A program made the translations under genes and the position numbers. A stretch of 64,000 bases of DNA, taken from positions 2,753,501 to 2,817,500 of the forward strand of contig NZ_JABJUQ010000007.1 of the NCBI RefSeq assembly GCF_013155385.1, in the 5' to 3' direction. Shown here piece after piece: positions 28,053-37,521 of this stretch. Every line of letters begins with the position of its first letter. Position 1 is the stretch's first letter. The notes beneath the pieces were generated by a model. It worked only from the letters and a program-made list of their open reading frames with translations, was not told the DNA's origin and ran no database searches. The stretch is from Bacillus sp. WMMC1349 (GTDB taxonomy: Bacteria > Bacillota > Bacilli > Bacillales > Bacillaceae).

Positions 28053-29147
28053 CTAGGAACTTTTATTCCAAGGCATTTTTTGCAACTTACGATACGCTCT
28101 ACCATTAATATAGAAAAAGAAAGACGTTTTCCCGCTTGCTTTAATCAACTTTTTAGCCAGACGCCCCATTTCTTTTTGGCTCGCTACCTTATCATCGGAT
28201 AAATAGACACCTAATAGACCTCTGTTAATTAAACGATGGAAATTTTCATGTGGAATTCCCCGTAAATGTTCATCCGCCATTTCGATAAAATATTTAAGTC
28301 TTTCCATCATCTCTGTATGGGATGAATAGTATGTACAAAAGTTTAAATCCCCGCCGAGCAAATCTTCTTCTTGATCAATCAAATAATCAAGCAGAATATG
28401 CAATCCTTGTACGTACGGAAAATAGCTATCACGAATTTTTTTTGCCATACCTTCCGTAAAATCAGAACGAACGGAATAGGATACTAAACAAAAAATGCCG
28501 AGTGTCGAACCTGCACACGCTGAAAACTCATACCATTCCATCTTTGGTAAAGCGGATTTATAGTTGTTAAACCAAGCTTCAAGCCGTGGGACACGTTCAT
28601 GTTCAATGACATGTTTATGAACTTGAAGATCACAATAATAACTGCAAAGTTCGTGCAAATAATCCTTCATGACATGATAGTTTTCGGTCTTAGCTAAGAC
28701 GGCTTGGCATGTTTTGACTAATTCATGCAAATAACCCTGATCATTTTGATCTTCCCTGAATTGATAGTAGTTTTTTAATTCCGCCCCGACAGTCAAAGCA
28801 TCTTTCATTGACTGATGAAGCATTGAGAAATCTTCCGGGTCAAGGGATGTACTCCGATCACATAAATTATCAAGATAGTCGCTAATCGTTTGATAGGCGA
28901 TAATAAAGCGAATCGATTGCTCAATTTGCTGACCTGAAAGGAGTGCCATAATGCCGCCTCCTTCACAATGAAAAGCTTTATTTTTTAAGCTCGCCAGTGC
29001 CTGTGATTTCAGTTCAGGATTTTCAATGCTTTCCGCCTTGGTTCGCCATTTATCTAATTCTTGATGAACAAGCGGAAAAACATCTTTATATACTCTTGCC
29101 ATTAATCCAAAAGGATGTTCCGGTACTGACAAAGATTGCACCTCCAT
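28053..29147 (-). CDS. ytpB: Tetraprenyl-beta-curcumene synthase YtpB
   Basis: 364 residues, mostly helical. The Asp-rich motif DYLDNLCDRS (residues 90-99) and a second acidic cluster DYLIDQEEDLLGGD are the diagnostic features of YtpB (DUF2600), the terpene cyclase that makes beta-curcumene-type C35 sesquarterpenes from heptaprenyl diphosphate. The ATG overlaps the ytpA stop (TAATG), so the two are coupled. Its 3' end lies only a few bases from repeat copy D. Confidence 0.9.
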   Translation of the reverse strand: MEVQSLSVPEHPFGLMARVYKDVFPLVHQELDKWRTKAESIENPELKSQALASLKNKAFHCEGGGIMALLSGQQIEQSIRFIIAYQTISDYLDNLCDRSTSLDPEDFSMLHQSMKDALTVGAELKNYYQFREDQNDQGYLHELVKTCQAVLAKTENYHVMKDYLHELCSYYCDLQVHKHVIEHERVPRLEAWFNNYKSALPKMEWYEFSACAGSTLGIFCLVSYSVRSDFTEGMAKKIRDSYFPYVQGLHILLDYLIDQEEDLLGGDLNFCTYYSSHTEMMERLKYFIEMADEHLRGIPHENFHRLINRGLLGVYLSDDKVASQKEMGRLAKKLIKASGKTSFFFYINGRAYRKLQKMPWNKSS

Positions 29148-29926
29148 TATATGATATGGTGTTCTGTGAATGCTTTTGCCGTTTTAAATACATCTTCCCG
29201 TTCAGGTTCATTAAAAATTTCATGATATAAACCTTCCCATTCCCTGTATGTCTTATGGTGTGAAGGAAGTTGGTCAAACCACTTGATGACCATTTTCTTA
29301 TCAACAAGAAAATCAGTTCCCGCCTGCATCACAAGCAATGGTGTTTTGAGGAAAGCATCGGTTGGCTCCTTCGCATTTTTCATCGTTTTTAATACTTCTT
29401 GATACCATCTAACAGAAACTTTTGTGAAATATAATGGATCATTGCTATCCTTTTCAATGATTTCTTTATTTCTCGTTGCTTTATCAGGAGTTATCCCTGA
29501 TTCAAATCTAAGGGTCGGAGCAACAACATTAAGACCTTTTGCGATCACATCCATTAATTTATTCGGCTTTAATTGCAGCCCAAGACACGGTGATGATAAA
29601 ATGAGACCGGTAATACCTTCTCGGTGTTGCTTGAACCATTCAATGACAACAAGCCCACCCATACTGTGTCCAAGAATGAACACAGGCAACTGAAAAGCTT
29701 TTGCCTTGTCAACCCATTTGTCTACTTCATCAAGATATTCTTGAAATGTACGGATATGTCCTCTACGCCTTGTTGATGTACCATGGCCCGGCAAATCACC
29801 CATGATCACATGGTACCCGGATGAACACCACATTTCTGATAACCATTTGTACCGTCTATGATGTTCACAGGCACCATGGACAACGACGATGACAGCCACT
29901 GGTCGTTCTGCTTCCATGAACAGCAT
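29147..29926 (-). CDS. ytpA: Phospholipase/lysophospholipase YtpA (alpha/beta hydrolase)
   Basis: 259 residues. Nucleophile Ser88 in GHSMGG, acid in QAGTDFLVD, and a late His in GLYHEIFNEPERE complete a serine hydrolase triad of the monoglyceride-lipase type. B. subtilis YtpA releases a fatty acid from phosphatidylglycerol to give the lysophospholipid antibiotic bacilysocin. Start ATG 29924-29926 behind GAGGTGG; residues upstream in frame include the ribosome site. First gene of ytpAB. Confidence 0.88.
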   Translation of the reverse strand: MLFMEAERPVAVIVVVHGACEHHRRYKWLSEMWCSSGYHVIMGDLPGHGTSTRRRGHIRTFQEYLDEVDKWVDKAKAFQLPVFILGHSMGGLVVIEWFKQHREGITGLILSSPCLGLQLKPNKLMDVIAKGLNVVAPTLRFESGITPDKATRNKEIIEKDSNDPLYFTKVSVRWYQEVLKTMKNAKEPTDAFLKTPLLVMQAGTDFLVDKKMVIKWFDQLPSHHKTYREWEGLYHEIFNEPEREDVFKTAKAFTEHHII

Positions 29927-29982
29927 AATGATGACCACCTCACACACTTTTTTTAATCACGCAAATTGAAAGGATGAAGCTC

Positions 29983-30510
29983 ATGATCTACCCTTATCAA
30001 GGTACTTTACCTGTTATACATGAAACCGCCTTTATTGCCGATAATGCGACAATTACCGGTGATGTCGAAATTGGAGAACTAGCAAGCGTTTGGTTCTCTG
30101 TTGTGATCCGCGGTGATGTTGCACCAGTTAGGATTGGAATGGGCGTTAATATTCAAGATCTTTCTTGTTTGCACCAAAGTCCAGACCTGCCGCTTCTCAT
30201 TGAGGATGGTGTAACGGTTGGACATCAAGTGACATTACATAGTGCTGTGATTCGCCGGAATGCACTGATCGGTATGGGATCAATTATTTTGGATGGGGCC
30301 GAAATCGGTGAAGGCGCCTTTATTGGAGCTGGCAGTCTTGTTCCACCTGGTAAAAAGATCCCGCCCTTTCATCTCGCTTTTGGCAGACCAGCAAAAGTCA
30401 TTCGTCCATTGACAGACCATGACAAACAAGAAATGGAAAGAATTCACAAAGAGTATATTGAAAAAGCACTGCATTACAAGTCCCTGCAAAAGAAGGATGA
30501 GCCATGTTAA
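29983..30510 (+). CDS. ytoA: Gamma-carbonic anhydrase-like hexapeptide-repeat protein YtoA
   Basis: 175 residues of left-handed beta-helix repeats (VIRGDVAPVRIGMGVNIQD) with His residues in HQSPDLP and VGHQVTLHSAV placed as the zinc ligands of gamma carbonic anhydrases. Whether it is an active anhydrase is unknown. Start ATG 29983, eight bases after AAAGGA; the ATG three codons earlier overlaps it. Divergent from ytpA as in B. subtilis. Confidence 0.88.
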   Translation: MIYPYQGTLPVIHETAFIADNATITGDVEIGELASVWFSVVIRGDVAPVRIGMGVNIQDLSCLHQSPDLPLLIEDGVTVGHQVTLHSAVIRRNALIGMGSIILDGAEIGEGAFIGAGSLVPPGKKIPPFHLAFGRPAKVIRPLTDHDKQEMERIHKEYIEKALHYKSLQKKDEPC

Positions 30511-30554
30511 TTTTACCATTTTTTCCGTTGTAAATTAAACAAAAACAATTCCAA

Positions 30555-30741
30555 GGGGCTGTCCTGAAAGTCGTGTGGATGAATAAAAATTGGGAATTTT
30601 GCTCGCTTTCCGTGGGCGATCCGCGAGCCTCCTCGGAGCTCGTTCCTTGCTCCTCTTAGGTCTCGCCTGGCTCGCTGTTTCCGCAGGAGTCTCACAATTC
30701 CCTCCTGATTTATGTTGAAAAAGGACTTTTTAGACAGCTCC
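30555..30741 (+). repeat. Full-length copy (C) of the GGGGCTGTCC hairpin element
   Basis: 187 bp from GGGGCTGTCCTGAAAGTCG to GGACTTTTTAGACAGCTCC, 45 bases after the ytoA stop. Contains the complete core of nested palindromes; a good reference copy for the family. Confidence 0.92.
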
Positions 30742-30839
30742 TTTTAAAAATTTCCGAAATCTTTACAAATACTTATTACTTATTAAACATTTATTGATCA
30801 CAATGAAAGTGAAGCGATTCATCTAAGGAGGGTGATCTA

Positions 30840-31370
30840 TTGAATAAGCTGATGAATGGCCTATATCACTTTGAATGTCAGATCCTATTTATTCTCAACG
30901 GCCGTTTTCATCAAAAATCTTTAAATCGCTACTTTCGCACATTGACCCATTTAGGAGGCGCTTTATGCACAGTTTTAACATCACTAGCACTGATTGTTTT
31001 TGGCTCGGGAAACCTGCGAATGGCGGGTGCTGCATGTGCCATCGCTCTTTTTATCAGTCATCTTCAAGTCATGCTGATGAAAAAACTTTGTCCTAGAAAA
31101 AGACCTTATATGACATTGAAACAAACACATGTCCTGCCAAACCCACTAACAGATCATTCTTTTCCATCAGGACATACAACAGCTATATTTTCCATGATCA
31201 CACCACTTATCATATTCTATCCGAGCAGCACGTTTTTATTAATCCCGATTGGAGTAAGTGTTGGTCTTTCAAGGGTTTATCTCGGACTCCATTATCCTTC
31301 AGATGTCCTTTCAGGACTAGCACTCGGCGTGTTGTCCGGAGTTTTGACGTATATGATCATATGTTTTTGA
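30840..31370 (+). CDS. PAP2-family membrane phosphatase
   Basis: 176 residues with five or six hydrophobic helices and all three phosphatase motifs: KKLCPRKRPY, PSGHTT and SRVYLGLHYPSDV. The active-site His is in the last two. Such small PAP2 proteins dephosphorylate undecaprenyl diphosphate or phosphatidylglycerol phosphate. TTG start behind AAGGAGGGTGATC. It stands where B. subtilis carries ytnA, so it is specific to this lineage; it lies between two dispersed repeats. Confidence 0.87.
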   Translation: MNKLMNGLYHFECQILFILNGRFHQKSLNRYFRTLTHLGGALCTVLTSLALIVFGSGNLRMAGAACAIALFISHLQVMLMKKLCPRKRPYMTLKQTHVLPNPLTDHSFPSGHTTAIFSMITPLIIFYPSSTFLLIPIGVSVGLSRVYLGLHYPSDVLSGLALGVLSGVLTYMIICF

Positions 31371-31376
31371 ATCACA

Positions 31377-31498
31377 AGGGGTGTTCTTGCTCGCTCTCCG
31401 CAGGCGCTCCGCGATCCTCCTCAGAGCTTGTTCCTTGCTCCTGCGGAGTCTCGCTGTTCCACCTGATTCATGTTGATAAAGGACTTTTAGACAGCTCC
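31377..31498 (+). repeat. Shortened copy (E) of the GGGGCTGTCC hairpin element
   Basis: About 120 bp: the left end is degenerate (AAGGGGTGTTCTTGCTCGC), the core GCTCCGCGATCCTCC is partial, and the right end GGACTTTTAGACAGCTCC is intact. Convergent position between the PAP2 gene and asnB. Confidence 0.75.
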
Positions 31499-31516
31499 TT
31501 TTCCAAATCATTTAAG

Positions 31517-31553
31517 AAAAAAGGTTTTCGACTGATGAATCGAAAACCTTTTT
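31517..31553 (-). terminator. Terminator after asnB
   Basis: Strong stem AAAAAGGTTTTCG / CGAAAACCTTTTT, usable in both directions. Confidence 0.9.
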
Positions 31554-31559
31554 GTATTG

Positions 31560-33458
31560 TTAAACAATAATAACCTCTTTTGGTTGATGATTTAATTCTT
31601 CAGGTACATACCGTTTCTCAACGAAAATACTGTGCCAGATCATAAAGATAAGGACTGTCCAGATTTTACGGCTGTTATCCGCTTTGTTCGCACAGTGATC
31701 TTCAAGGAGCTGCAATACATATTCTTTATGAATATATGCATCTGTGTCACTCTCTTTAATAATATTTACTGCCCAATCATGCATCTCGTTTTTCAGCCAG
31801 TGACGGATTGGTACAGGGAAACCTAGTTTTTTACGATTTAACACATGGTCAGGAACAATGCCTTCAGCCGCTTTTCTAAGTAAATACTTTGTTGTGCCAT
31901 TTTTTGTTTTTAGCTCTTCCGGAATTTTTGAAGCTACATCAAACACAACTTTGTCCAAAAATGGCACGCGAAGCTCTAATGAATTGGCCATTGTCATTTT
32001 GTCAGCCTTCAGTAAAATATCGCCGCGAAGCCATGTGTGAATATCAACATACTGCATTTTATTAATGTCAGTATATGACTGGCTTTCTTCAAAATATGGT
32101 TTTGTTACGTCACAGTAAGAGATATTACCATTATACTGGCTGAGCAACTTTTCTTTTACATCTTCTTCAAAGATCTTTGCATTTCCAATATATCGTTTTT
32201 CAAGAGGTGTACATCCCCTCATTAAAAAGCTTTTTCCTTTCATTCCTTCAGGCATCACTGAAGCAACATAGAGAAGCATCTTTTTCAAAGGAGATGGAAT
32301 CCGTTCAAACGGTTTTAATGACAATGGTTCACGATAAATATTGTATCCGCCGAATAGTTCATCTGCTCCCTCTCCGGACAACACAACTGTCACTTGCTTT
32401 TTTGCTTCCTTGGCGACAAAATACAACGGAATCGCTGCTGGATCTGCAAGAGGATCGTCTAAATGCCAAACGATCTTTGGAAGTTCATTCATATACTCTT
32501 CAGGAGAAATGATAGCACTGAAGTTTTCCACACCGACTCTTTCGGCAGTTTCCTTCGCTATATCAACTTCACTGAAGCCTTCATGCTCAAAACCGACAGA
32601 GAACGTTTTTAAATTAGGATGAAACTGTTTCGCAACAGAAACGATAAAAGAAGAATCGATACCGCCGGAAAGGAATGAACCGACAGGCACATCACTTCTC
32701 ATATGGATTTTTACAGAGTCAAAAATAGCATCTCTAACTTCTTGAACAAGTTTTTCTTCTTCTGTCATCACAGGTTTAAATTGAACTTTCCAGTATGTTT
32801 TAAATTGGATATCTTCATTAGGACGAATCGTAAACTGCTGACCAGGTTGGACTTTTTGCACTTTTTTATCAAGAGTTTGAGGTTCAGGAACAAATTGGAA
32901 TGATGTGTATTGTTGAAGCGCCTGCTCATTAAACTCCAAATCCGCTCCAGTTGGCATCAAACTCTTTCTTTCAGAAGCAAAATAAACAGATCCTTCAGTT
33001 TTGGTAAAGTAAAGCGGTTTAATTCCAAACGGGTCGCGTGCCCCATATAAAAGTTGTTCTTTTTTATCCCAAATTAAAAATGCAAACATTCCACGAAGTT
33101 TAGAAGCGGCTTCTTGTTTATAATGGCGGTAAGTTGCGAGAAGCACTTCTGTATCTGAATCCGTATGAAACTGATACCCTTTTGCTAGTAGCTCTTCTTT
33201 TAATTCTATATAATTATAAATTTCCCCATTAAAAATGATCCAGTATGAATCGTCTTCATAAGACAGAGGCTGTCCCCCATTTTCAACATCAATGATGCTC
33301 AGTCTTCTGAATCCGAAGCCTACATGTTCATCATGATAATAACCATCATCATCTGGGCCACGATGAACGATCATTTCATTCATTTGTTTTATTAATTCTT
33401 CTTGGCTTGTTGTCTCGGATAATGGGCAATGATTGAATACCCCTACAAATCCACACAT
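31560..33458 (-). CDS. asnB: Asparagine synthetase (glutamine-hydrolysing) AsnB
   Basis: 632 residues, the same length as B. subtilis AsnB. Residues MCGFVGVF supply Cys2, the glutaminase nucleophile, which fixes the start at ATG 33456-33458 behind GGAGG. The class II amidotransferase domain (to about 200) is followed by the synthetase domain with the ATP pyrophosphatase loop SGGIDSS and GEGADELFGGY. Makes Asn from Asp, glutamine and ATP. Unlike B. subtilis, the adjacent ytnA is absent. Confidence 0.96.
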   Translation of the reverse strand: MCGFVGVFNHCPLSETTSQEELIKQMNEMIVHRGPDDDGYYHDEHVGFGFRRLSIIDVENGGQPLSYEDDSYWIIFNGEIYNYIELKEELLAKGYQFHTDSDTEVLLATYRHYKQEAASKLRGMFAFLIWDKKEQLLYGARDPFGIKPLYFTKTEGSVYFASERKSLMPTGADLEFNEQALQQYTSFQFVPEPQTLDKKVQKVQPGQQFTIRPNEDIQFKTYWKVQFKPVMTEEEKLVQEVRDAIFDSVKIHMRSDVPVGSFLSGGIDSSFIVSVAKQFHPNLKTFSVGFEHEGFSEVDIAKETAERVGVENFSAIISPEEYMNELPKIVWHLDDPLADPAAIPLYFVAKEAKKQVTVVLSGEGADELFGGYNIYREPLSLKPFERIPSPLKKMLLYVASVMPEGMKGKSFLMRGCTPLEKRYIGNAKIFEEDVKEKLLSQYNGNISYCDVTKPYFEESQSYTDINKMQYVDIHTWLRGDILLKADKMTMANSLELRVPFLDKVVFDVASKIPEELKTKNGTTKYLLRKAAEGIVPDHVLNRKKLGFPVPIRHWLKNEMHDWAVNIIKESDTDAYIHKEYVLQLLEDHCANKADNSRKIWTVLIFMIWHSIFVEKRYVPEELNHQPKEVIIV

Positions 33459-33643
33459 AGTATTGCCTCCGATTTTTTTAAAAATTTCATGCAGATAACG
33501 TTCTGCTGTTTGATTAGACATGTATTAAAAGAAAAACGTTTCATAAACTTTAAAAAATGTTTCATAAAAATCATTATCTCACAAAAAAACAACTTATTCA
33601 TCTTATATATTCTTAGGTTTTAACGTTTATCGTCCAAAATGAA

Positions 33644-33663
33644 AGCCGCTTATGTAAGCGGCT
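33644..33663 (-). terminator. Terminator after metK
   Basis: Minus strand AGCCGCTTACATAAGCGGCT followed by TTCATTTT. Confidence 0.8.
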
Positions 33664-33669
33664 ATTCAG

Positions 33670-34872
33670 TTATTCTGCTAACGCCTCTTTACGAAGCTGT
33701 TCTGCTTTATCAGTCCGTTCCCAAGGCAGATCAAGATCAAGACGTCCAAAATGTCCGTATGCTGCTGTCTGCTTGTAAATTGGACGGCGCAAATCAAGCA
33801 TTTTAATAATGCCGGCAGGTCTTAAATCAAAGTTATTTCGAACCACTCTGATCAATGTGTCTTCAGCCGCTTTTCCTGTACCAAATGTATCGATGGAGAT
33901 CGATACTGGTTGTGCAACACCAATAGCATAAGCAAGTTGAACTTCACAGGAATCAGCAAGCCCTGCAGCTACGATATTTTTTGCAACATATCTCGCTGCA
34001 TATGCGGCGGATCTGTCAACTTTTGTCGCATCTTTTCCGGAAAATGCACCACCGCCGTGACGTGCATATCCACCATATGTGTCAACAATAATTTTCCGTC
34101 CGGTTAAACCGGCATCACCTTGTGGACCACCAATAACAAACCGACCAGTTGGATTAATAAAATATTTTGTCTCCTCATCAATCAGTTCTTCCGGAACAAC
34201 CGGCTGAATCACATATTCTTTCAAGTTGCGCTGAATTTGTTCAAGCGATATTTCCGGATGATGTTGTGTTGAAATGACAATTGTATCGATACGAACCGGT
34301 TTATTTTGTTCATCATATTCAACTGTAACCTGTGTTTTTCCGTCCGGACGCAAGTATGGAAGAATCTCTTCCTTACGAACTTCAGTCAAACGTCGTGCCA
34401 GCTTGTGTGCGAGGGAAATCGGCAAAGGCATGAGTTCCTTTGTTTCACTACATGCGTACCCAAACATCAAACCTTGATCTCCGGCTCCAATTGCTTCAAT
34501 TTCAGCTTCGCTCATCTCGCCTTCTCTTGCCTCTAATGCCTGATCAACTCCCATTGCAATATCAGGAGATTGTTCATCTATTGATGTAAGAACCGCACAT
34601 GTTTCAGCATCAAAGCCATATTTAGCACGAGTATATCCAATTTCCTTTATCGTTTCACGAACTGTTTTTGGAATATCAACATAAGTAGATGTTGTAATTT
34701 CACCACTTACTAACACCAAACCGGTTGTCACAGATGTTTCACATGCAACCCGAGCATTTGGATCTTTCTTTAAAATTTCGTCTAATATACTATCCGAAAT
34801 CTGATCACAAATTTTGTCCGGATGTCCCTCCGTAACTGACTCTGATGTAAATAACCGACGATTTTTGCTCAT
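33670..34872 (-). CDS. metK: S-adenosylmethionine synthetase
   Basis: 400 residues, standard length. Signatures [28 protein letters not shown], and [23 protein letters not shown] (ATP P-loop and metal site) are all present. Makes SAM from Met and ATP. The ATG follows CAGGAGG. Controlled by the SAM riboswitch upstream, with a 60-bp tandem repeat in the leader in between. Divergent from pckA as in B. subtilis. Confidence 0.97.
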   Translation of the reverse strand: MSKNRRLFTSESVTEGHPDKICDQISDSILDEILKKDPNARVACETSVTTGLVLVSGEITTSTYVDIPKTVRETIKEIGYTRAKYGFDAETCAVLTSIDEQSPDIAMGVDQALEAREGEMSEAEIEAIGAGDQGLMFGYACSETKELMPLPISLAHKLARRLTEVRKEEILPYLRPDGKTQVTVEYDEQNKPVRIDTIVISTQHHPEISLEQIQRNLKEYVIQPVVPEELIDEETKYFINPTGRFVIGGPQGDAGLTGRKIIVDTYGGYARHGGGAFSGKDATKVDRSAAYAARYVAKNIVAAGLADSCEVQLAYAIGVAQPVSISIDTFGTGKAAEDTLIRVVRNNFDLRPAGIIKMLDLRRPIYKQTAAYGHFGRLDLDLPWERTDKAEQLRKEALAE

Positions 34873-35058
34873 TTATGTTTTCCTCCTGTATATGTAGATC
34901 AATCAGTAGTGACCTTGAAATATGATACGGAACTCGTTCCTCTTAGTTTAACGACGATAATAGGACTTCATACTCCCTGATTTTAAAAGACTTCTTTAGA
35001 ATCTTTATATGTACCGAGCCTGAATTCCAAGATACTCATGATATTGTGTGAAAATTAC

Positions 35059-35191
35059 AGTACCTTCGTCCATTTCGGACACTCAGCTAAAACCTTTCAC
35101 GTCCTGTGAAAAACGCCCAGTACCTTCGTCCATTTCGGACACTCGGCTAAAACCTTTCACGTCCTGTGAAAAACGCCCAGTACCTTCGTCC
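35059..35191. repeat. 60-bp tandem repeat in the metK leader
   Basis: Two full units (35059-35118, 35119-35178), differing at a single position (CTCAGC versus CTCGGC), plus the first bases of a third (35179-35191). Each unit holds two small hairpins: GTCCATTTCGGAC and TTTCACGTCCTGTGAAA. It lies between the SAM riboswitch terminator and metK. Confidence 0.9.
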
Positions 35192-35201
35192 TGAAGGCAT
35201 T

Positions 35202-35390
35202 AAAAAAACCTTTTCCTGTTCACTTTGGAAAGGGTTTAGTCATGCTTACCTTTCACTCTTATTGTTCAAGGTTTATTTAACAACCACCTTGCATCAGGTT
35301 AGCACCGTCTTCATCTCATTATAATATGAGATAACCGGTTGCTGGACTTCATCGGGCCTGTCCCTCCGTCAACTCGGAATAAGAGTATCC
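35202..35390 (-). promoter_or_regulatory. SAM-I riboswitch (S-box) with terminator, upstream of metK
   Basis: Minus strand: P1 stem CTCTTATTCCGAG closing with AATAAGAG (35256-35385), then the invariant core GGAGGGACAGGCCCGATGAAG, GCAACC and GGTGCTAACC. The expression platform is a terminator AACCCTTTCC / GGAAAAGGTT plus poly-T (35202-35237). Binding SAM would favour termination and lower metK expression. Confidence 0.96.
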
Positions 35391-35402
35391 GTTCAATGAA
35401 AT

Positions 35403-35432
35403 ATCTTATCTTAAAATGGCTCGTTATGTCAA
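35403..35432 (-). promoter_or_regulatory. SigA promoter of metK
   Basis: Minus strand TTGACA (35427-35432), 18-bp spacer, TAAGAT (35403-35408), immediately upstream of the S-box. Confidence 0.75.
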
Positions 35433-35517
35433 TATAAGTTGAAGTAAATTTGAACAATCTCCATTGAAGAAAAAACCCGAACGAAATCTGATAAATAGTA
35501 TAGACTGTATAAATAAA

Positions 35518-35550
35518 TGTGTTATACTATTTCTACATTAATGTTATACA
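35518..35550 (+). promoter_or_regulatory. CcpN-type operator over the pckA promoter
   Basis: TGTGTTATACT (35518-35528) fits the CcpN consensus TRTGHYATAYW exactly and contains the minus ten TATACT; a second, imperfect match AATGTTATACA lies at 35540-35550. In B. subtilis CcpN represses pckA and gapB in the presence of glucose from two such sites. Confidence 0.65.
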
Positions 35551-35579
35551 CATTAAATAACGTGTAAAGGAAGGTTCTT

Positions 35580-37163
35580 ATGAATTCTGTTGATTTAACT
35601 GCCGATTTACAAACGTTATTAACTGGGAAAAACGTTCATTTTAATTTACCTGTTGCACATTTGGTCGAAAAAATTCTTAAACGTCAAGAAGGAATATTAA
35701 CATCTTCAGGAGCCATTCAAGCAACGACCGGTACATATACCGGCCGTTCACCAAAAGACAAATTCATTGTCGAAGAAGACAGCACAAAAGAAAAAATTGA
35801 CTGGGGTGCTGTCAATCAACCAATCTCAAAAGATGTTTTTGAAAAATTGTATACAAAAGTAGTCAATTATTTAAAAGAACGTGATGAATTGTATGTATTT
35901 AACGGATTCGCAGGAGCAGATGTAAAATATCAGCTGCCAATAACCGTTGTCAACGAATTCGCTTGGCATAACCTGTTTGCTAGACAACTGTTCATTAGAC
36001 CTGAAGGACAGCAAACAAAAATGTCTGAGCAGCCCTTTACGATCCTTTCTGCACCAAATTTCAAAGCTGATCCACTGCTCGACGGTACAAGATCTGAAAC
36101 ATTCATCATCATTTCATTTGAGAAGCGTACGATTTTAATCGGTGGGACTGAATATGCCGGTGAAATGAAGAAATCGATTTTTTCAATTATGAACTACCTC
36201 CTTCCTCAACAAAATGTCTTGTCAATGCACTGCTCAGCTAACATTGGCGAGGAAGGCGGAACAGCGCTTTTCTTCGGTTTATCTGGAACTGGAAAAACGA
36301 CGCTCTCAGCAGACGCAAATCGGAAGCTGATCGGAGATGATGAACATGGTTGGTCCAATACAGGGATATTTAATATTGAAGGCGGTTGTTATGCAAAGTG
36401 CATTCATTTAAGTGAAGAAAAAGAACCGCAGATTTATCGGGCAATTCGCTTTGGTTCTGTATTAGAAAATGTCGTAATTGACAGAGAGACTGGAGAACCG
36501 GATTATTCTGACACATTTTATACAGAAAACACCAGGGCCGCATACCCGATAGATGCAATTGAAAACATAGTCAAACCAAGTATTGCTGCACACCCTCAAA
36601 CGATCGTTTTTTTGACAGCAGACGCATTCGGAGTACTACCACCGATTAGTAAACTAACGAAAGAACAAGCAATGTATCATTTCTTAAGTGGATATACAAG
36701 CAAACTAGCAGGAACCGAACGAGGAATCACGACTCCTGAAGCAACTTTTTCGACATGTTTCGGCTCCCCCTTTCTTCCACTTCCCGCCAATGTCTACGCC
36801 GAAATGCTCGGGAAAAAAATTGACGAACACTGTGTCAGCGTGTTCCTCGTCAATACCGGATGGACTGGTGGAGGCTATGGTGCAGGAGAAAGGATCAGAC
36901 TCGCTCACACAAGAGCAATGGTTCGAGCTGCAATAGAGGGCGATCTAGACAACACTGAGATGAGAACAGATCGGATTTTCGGACTGCACTCACCAATCCA
37001 CGTCCCAGGTGTCCCTGATCAAGTACTTGAACCAGCTAAAACATGGGCAGATGAAAAAGCTTACCAAGAAAAAGCCATTCAGTTAGCAAATGAATTCAAA
37101 ATCAATTTCAAGAAATTTTCCAACACAGAAACAATCGAAAAATTTGGAGGCCCCCTTGTATAA
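35580..37163 (+). CDS. pckA: Phosphoenolpyruvate carboxykinase (ATP)
   Basis: 527 residues, equal to B. subtilis PckA. ATP-type PEPCK signature [16 protein letters not shown], the kinase loop [13 protein letters not shown], and IGDDEHGW for metal binding. Converts oxaloacetate and ATP to PEP in gluconeogenesis. The ATG follows AAGGAAGG. Divergent from metK; the promoter carries CcpN-type sites. Confidence 0.97.
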   Translation: MNSVDLTADLQTLLTGKNVHFNLPVAHLVEKILKRQEGILTSSGAIQATTGTYTGRSPKDKFIVEEDSTKEKIDWGAVNQPISKDVFEKLYTKVVNYLKERDELYVFNGFAGADVKYQLPITVVNEFAWHNLFARQLFIRPEGQQTKMSEQPFTILSAPNFKADPLLDGTRSETFIIISFEKRTILIGGTEYAGEMKKSIFSIMNYLLPQQNVLSMHCSANIGEEGGTALFFGLSGTGKTTLSADANRKLIGDDEHGWSNTGIFNIEGGCYAKCIHLSEEKEPQIYRAIRFGSVLENVVIDRETGEPDYSDTFYTENTRAAYPIDAIENIVKPSIAAHPQTIVFLTADAFGVLPPISKLTKEQAMYHFLSGYTSKLAGTERGITTPEATFSTCFGSPFLPLPANVYAEMLGKKIDEHCVSVFLVNTGWTGGGYGAGERIRLAHTRAMVRAAIEGDLDNTEMRTDRIFGLHSPIHVPGVPDQVLEPAKTWADEKAYQEKAIQLANEFKINFKKFSNTETIEKFGGPLV

Positions 37164-37171
37164 GTCATAAA

Positions 37172-37306
37172 GGGGGTGTCCTGAAAAAATCGGGGAATTT
37201 GCTTGCTTTCCGCAGGCGATCCGCGAGCCTCCTCGGAGCTCGTTCCTTACTCCTGCAGAAGTCTCGCAATTCCCTTCTGATTCAAAAAGGACTTTTTAAA
37301 CAGCCC
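37172..37306 (+). repeat. Shortened copy (F) of the GGGGCTGTCC hairpin element
   Basis: 135 bp starting GGGGGTGTCCTGAAAA eight bases after the pckA stop and ending GGACTTTTTAAACAGCCC. Parts of the left arm (GTGTGGATGAAT) and of the core are absent. Confidence 0.85.
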
Positions 37307-37521
37307 AGTTTCTTTTCTAAGATATTCTATTTTTTATAGTCAAACAATAACCCTCGCTATACTTCAATAAACAGGTAATTTTACCCATATTTCATTTGAT
37401 TGTAGACCTTAAAATGCCATTTATATTTTTTGAAAATACAGACTTTTTTCTTTTTTAACAATTTAAAGCTTTCTTATGGTATTATTTAAAAAACATTTGT
37501 TTATTTCAGGAGGACGAATCA
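37307..37521. other. Upstream region of the symporter gene
   Basis: AT-rich; no gene. No regulatory site recognised beyond the ribosome site CAGGAGGACGAATCA before the symporter ATG. Confidence 0.4.

Noticed and set aside
35059..35191. Possible CRISPR array
   Set aside because: Units are contiguous and identical with no variable spacers, and no cas genes are nearby; it is a tandem repeat.
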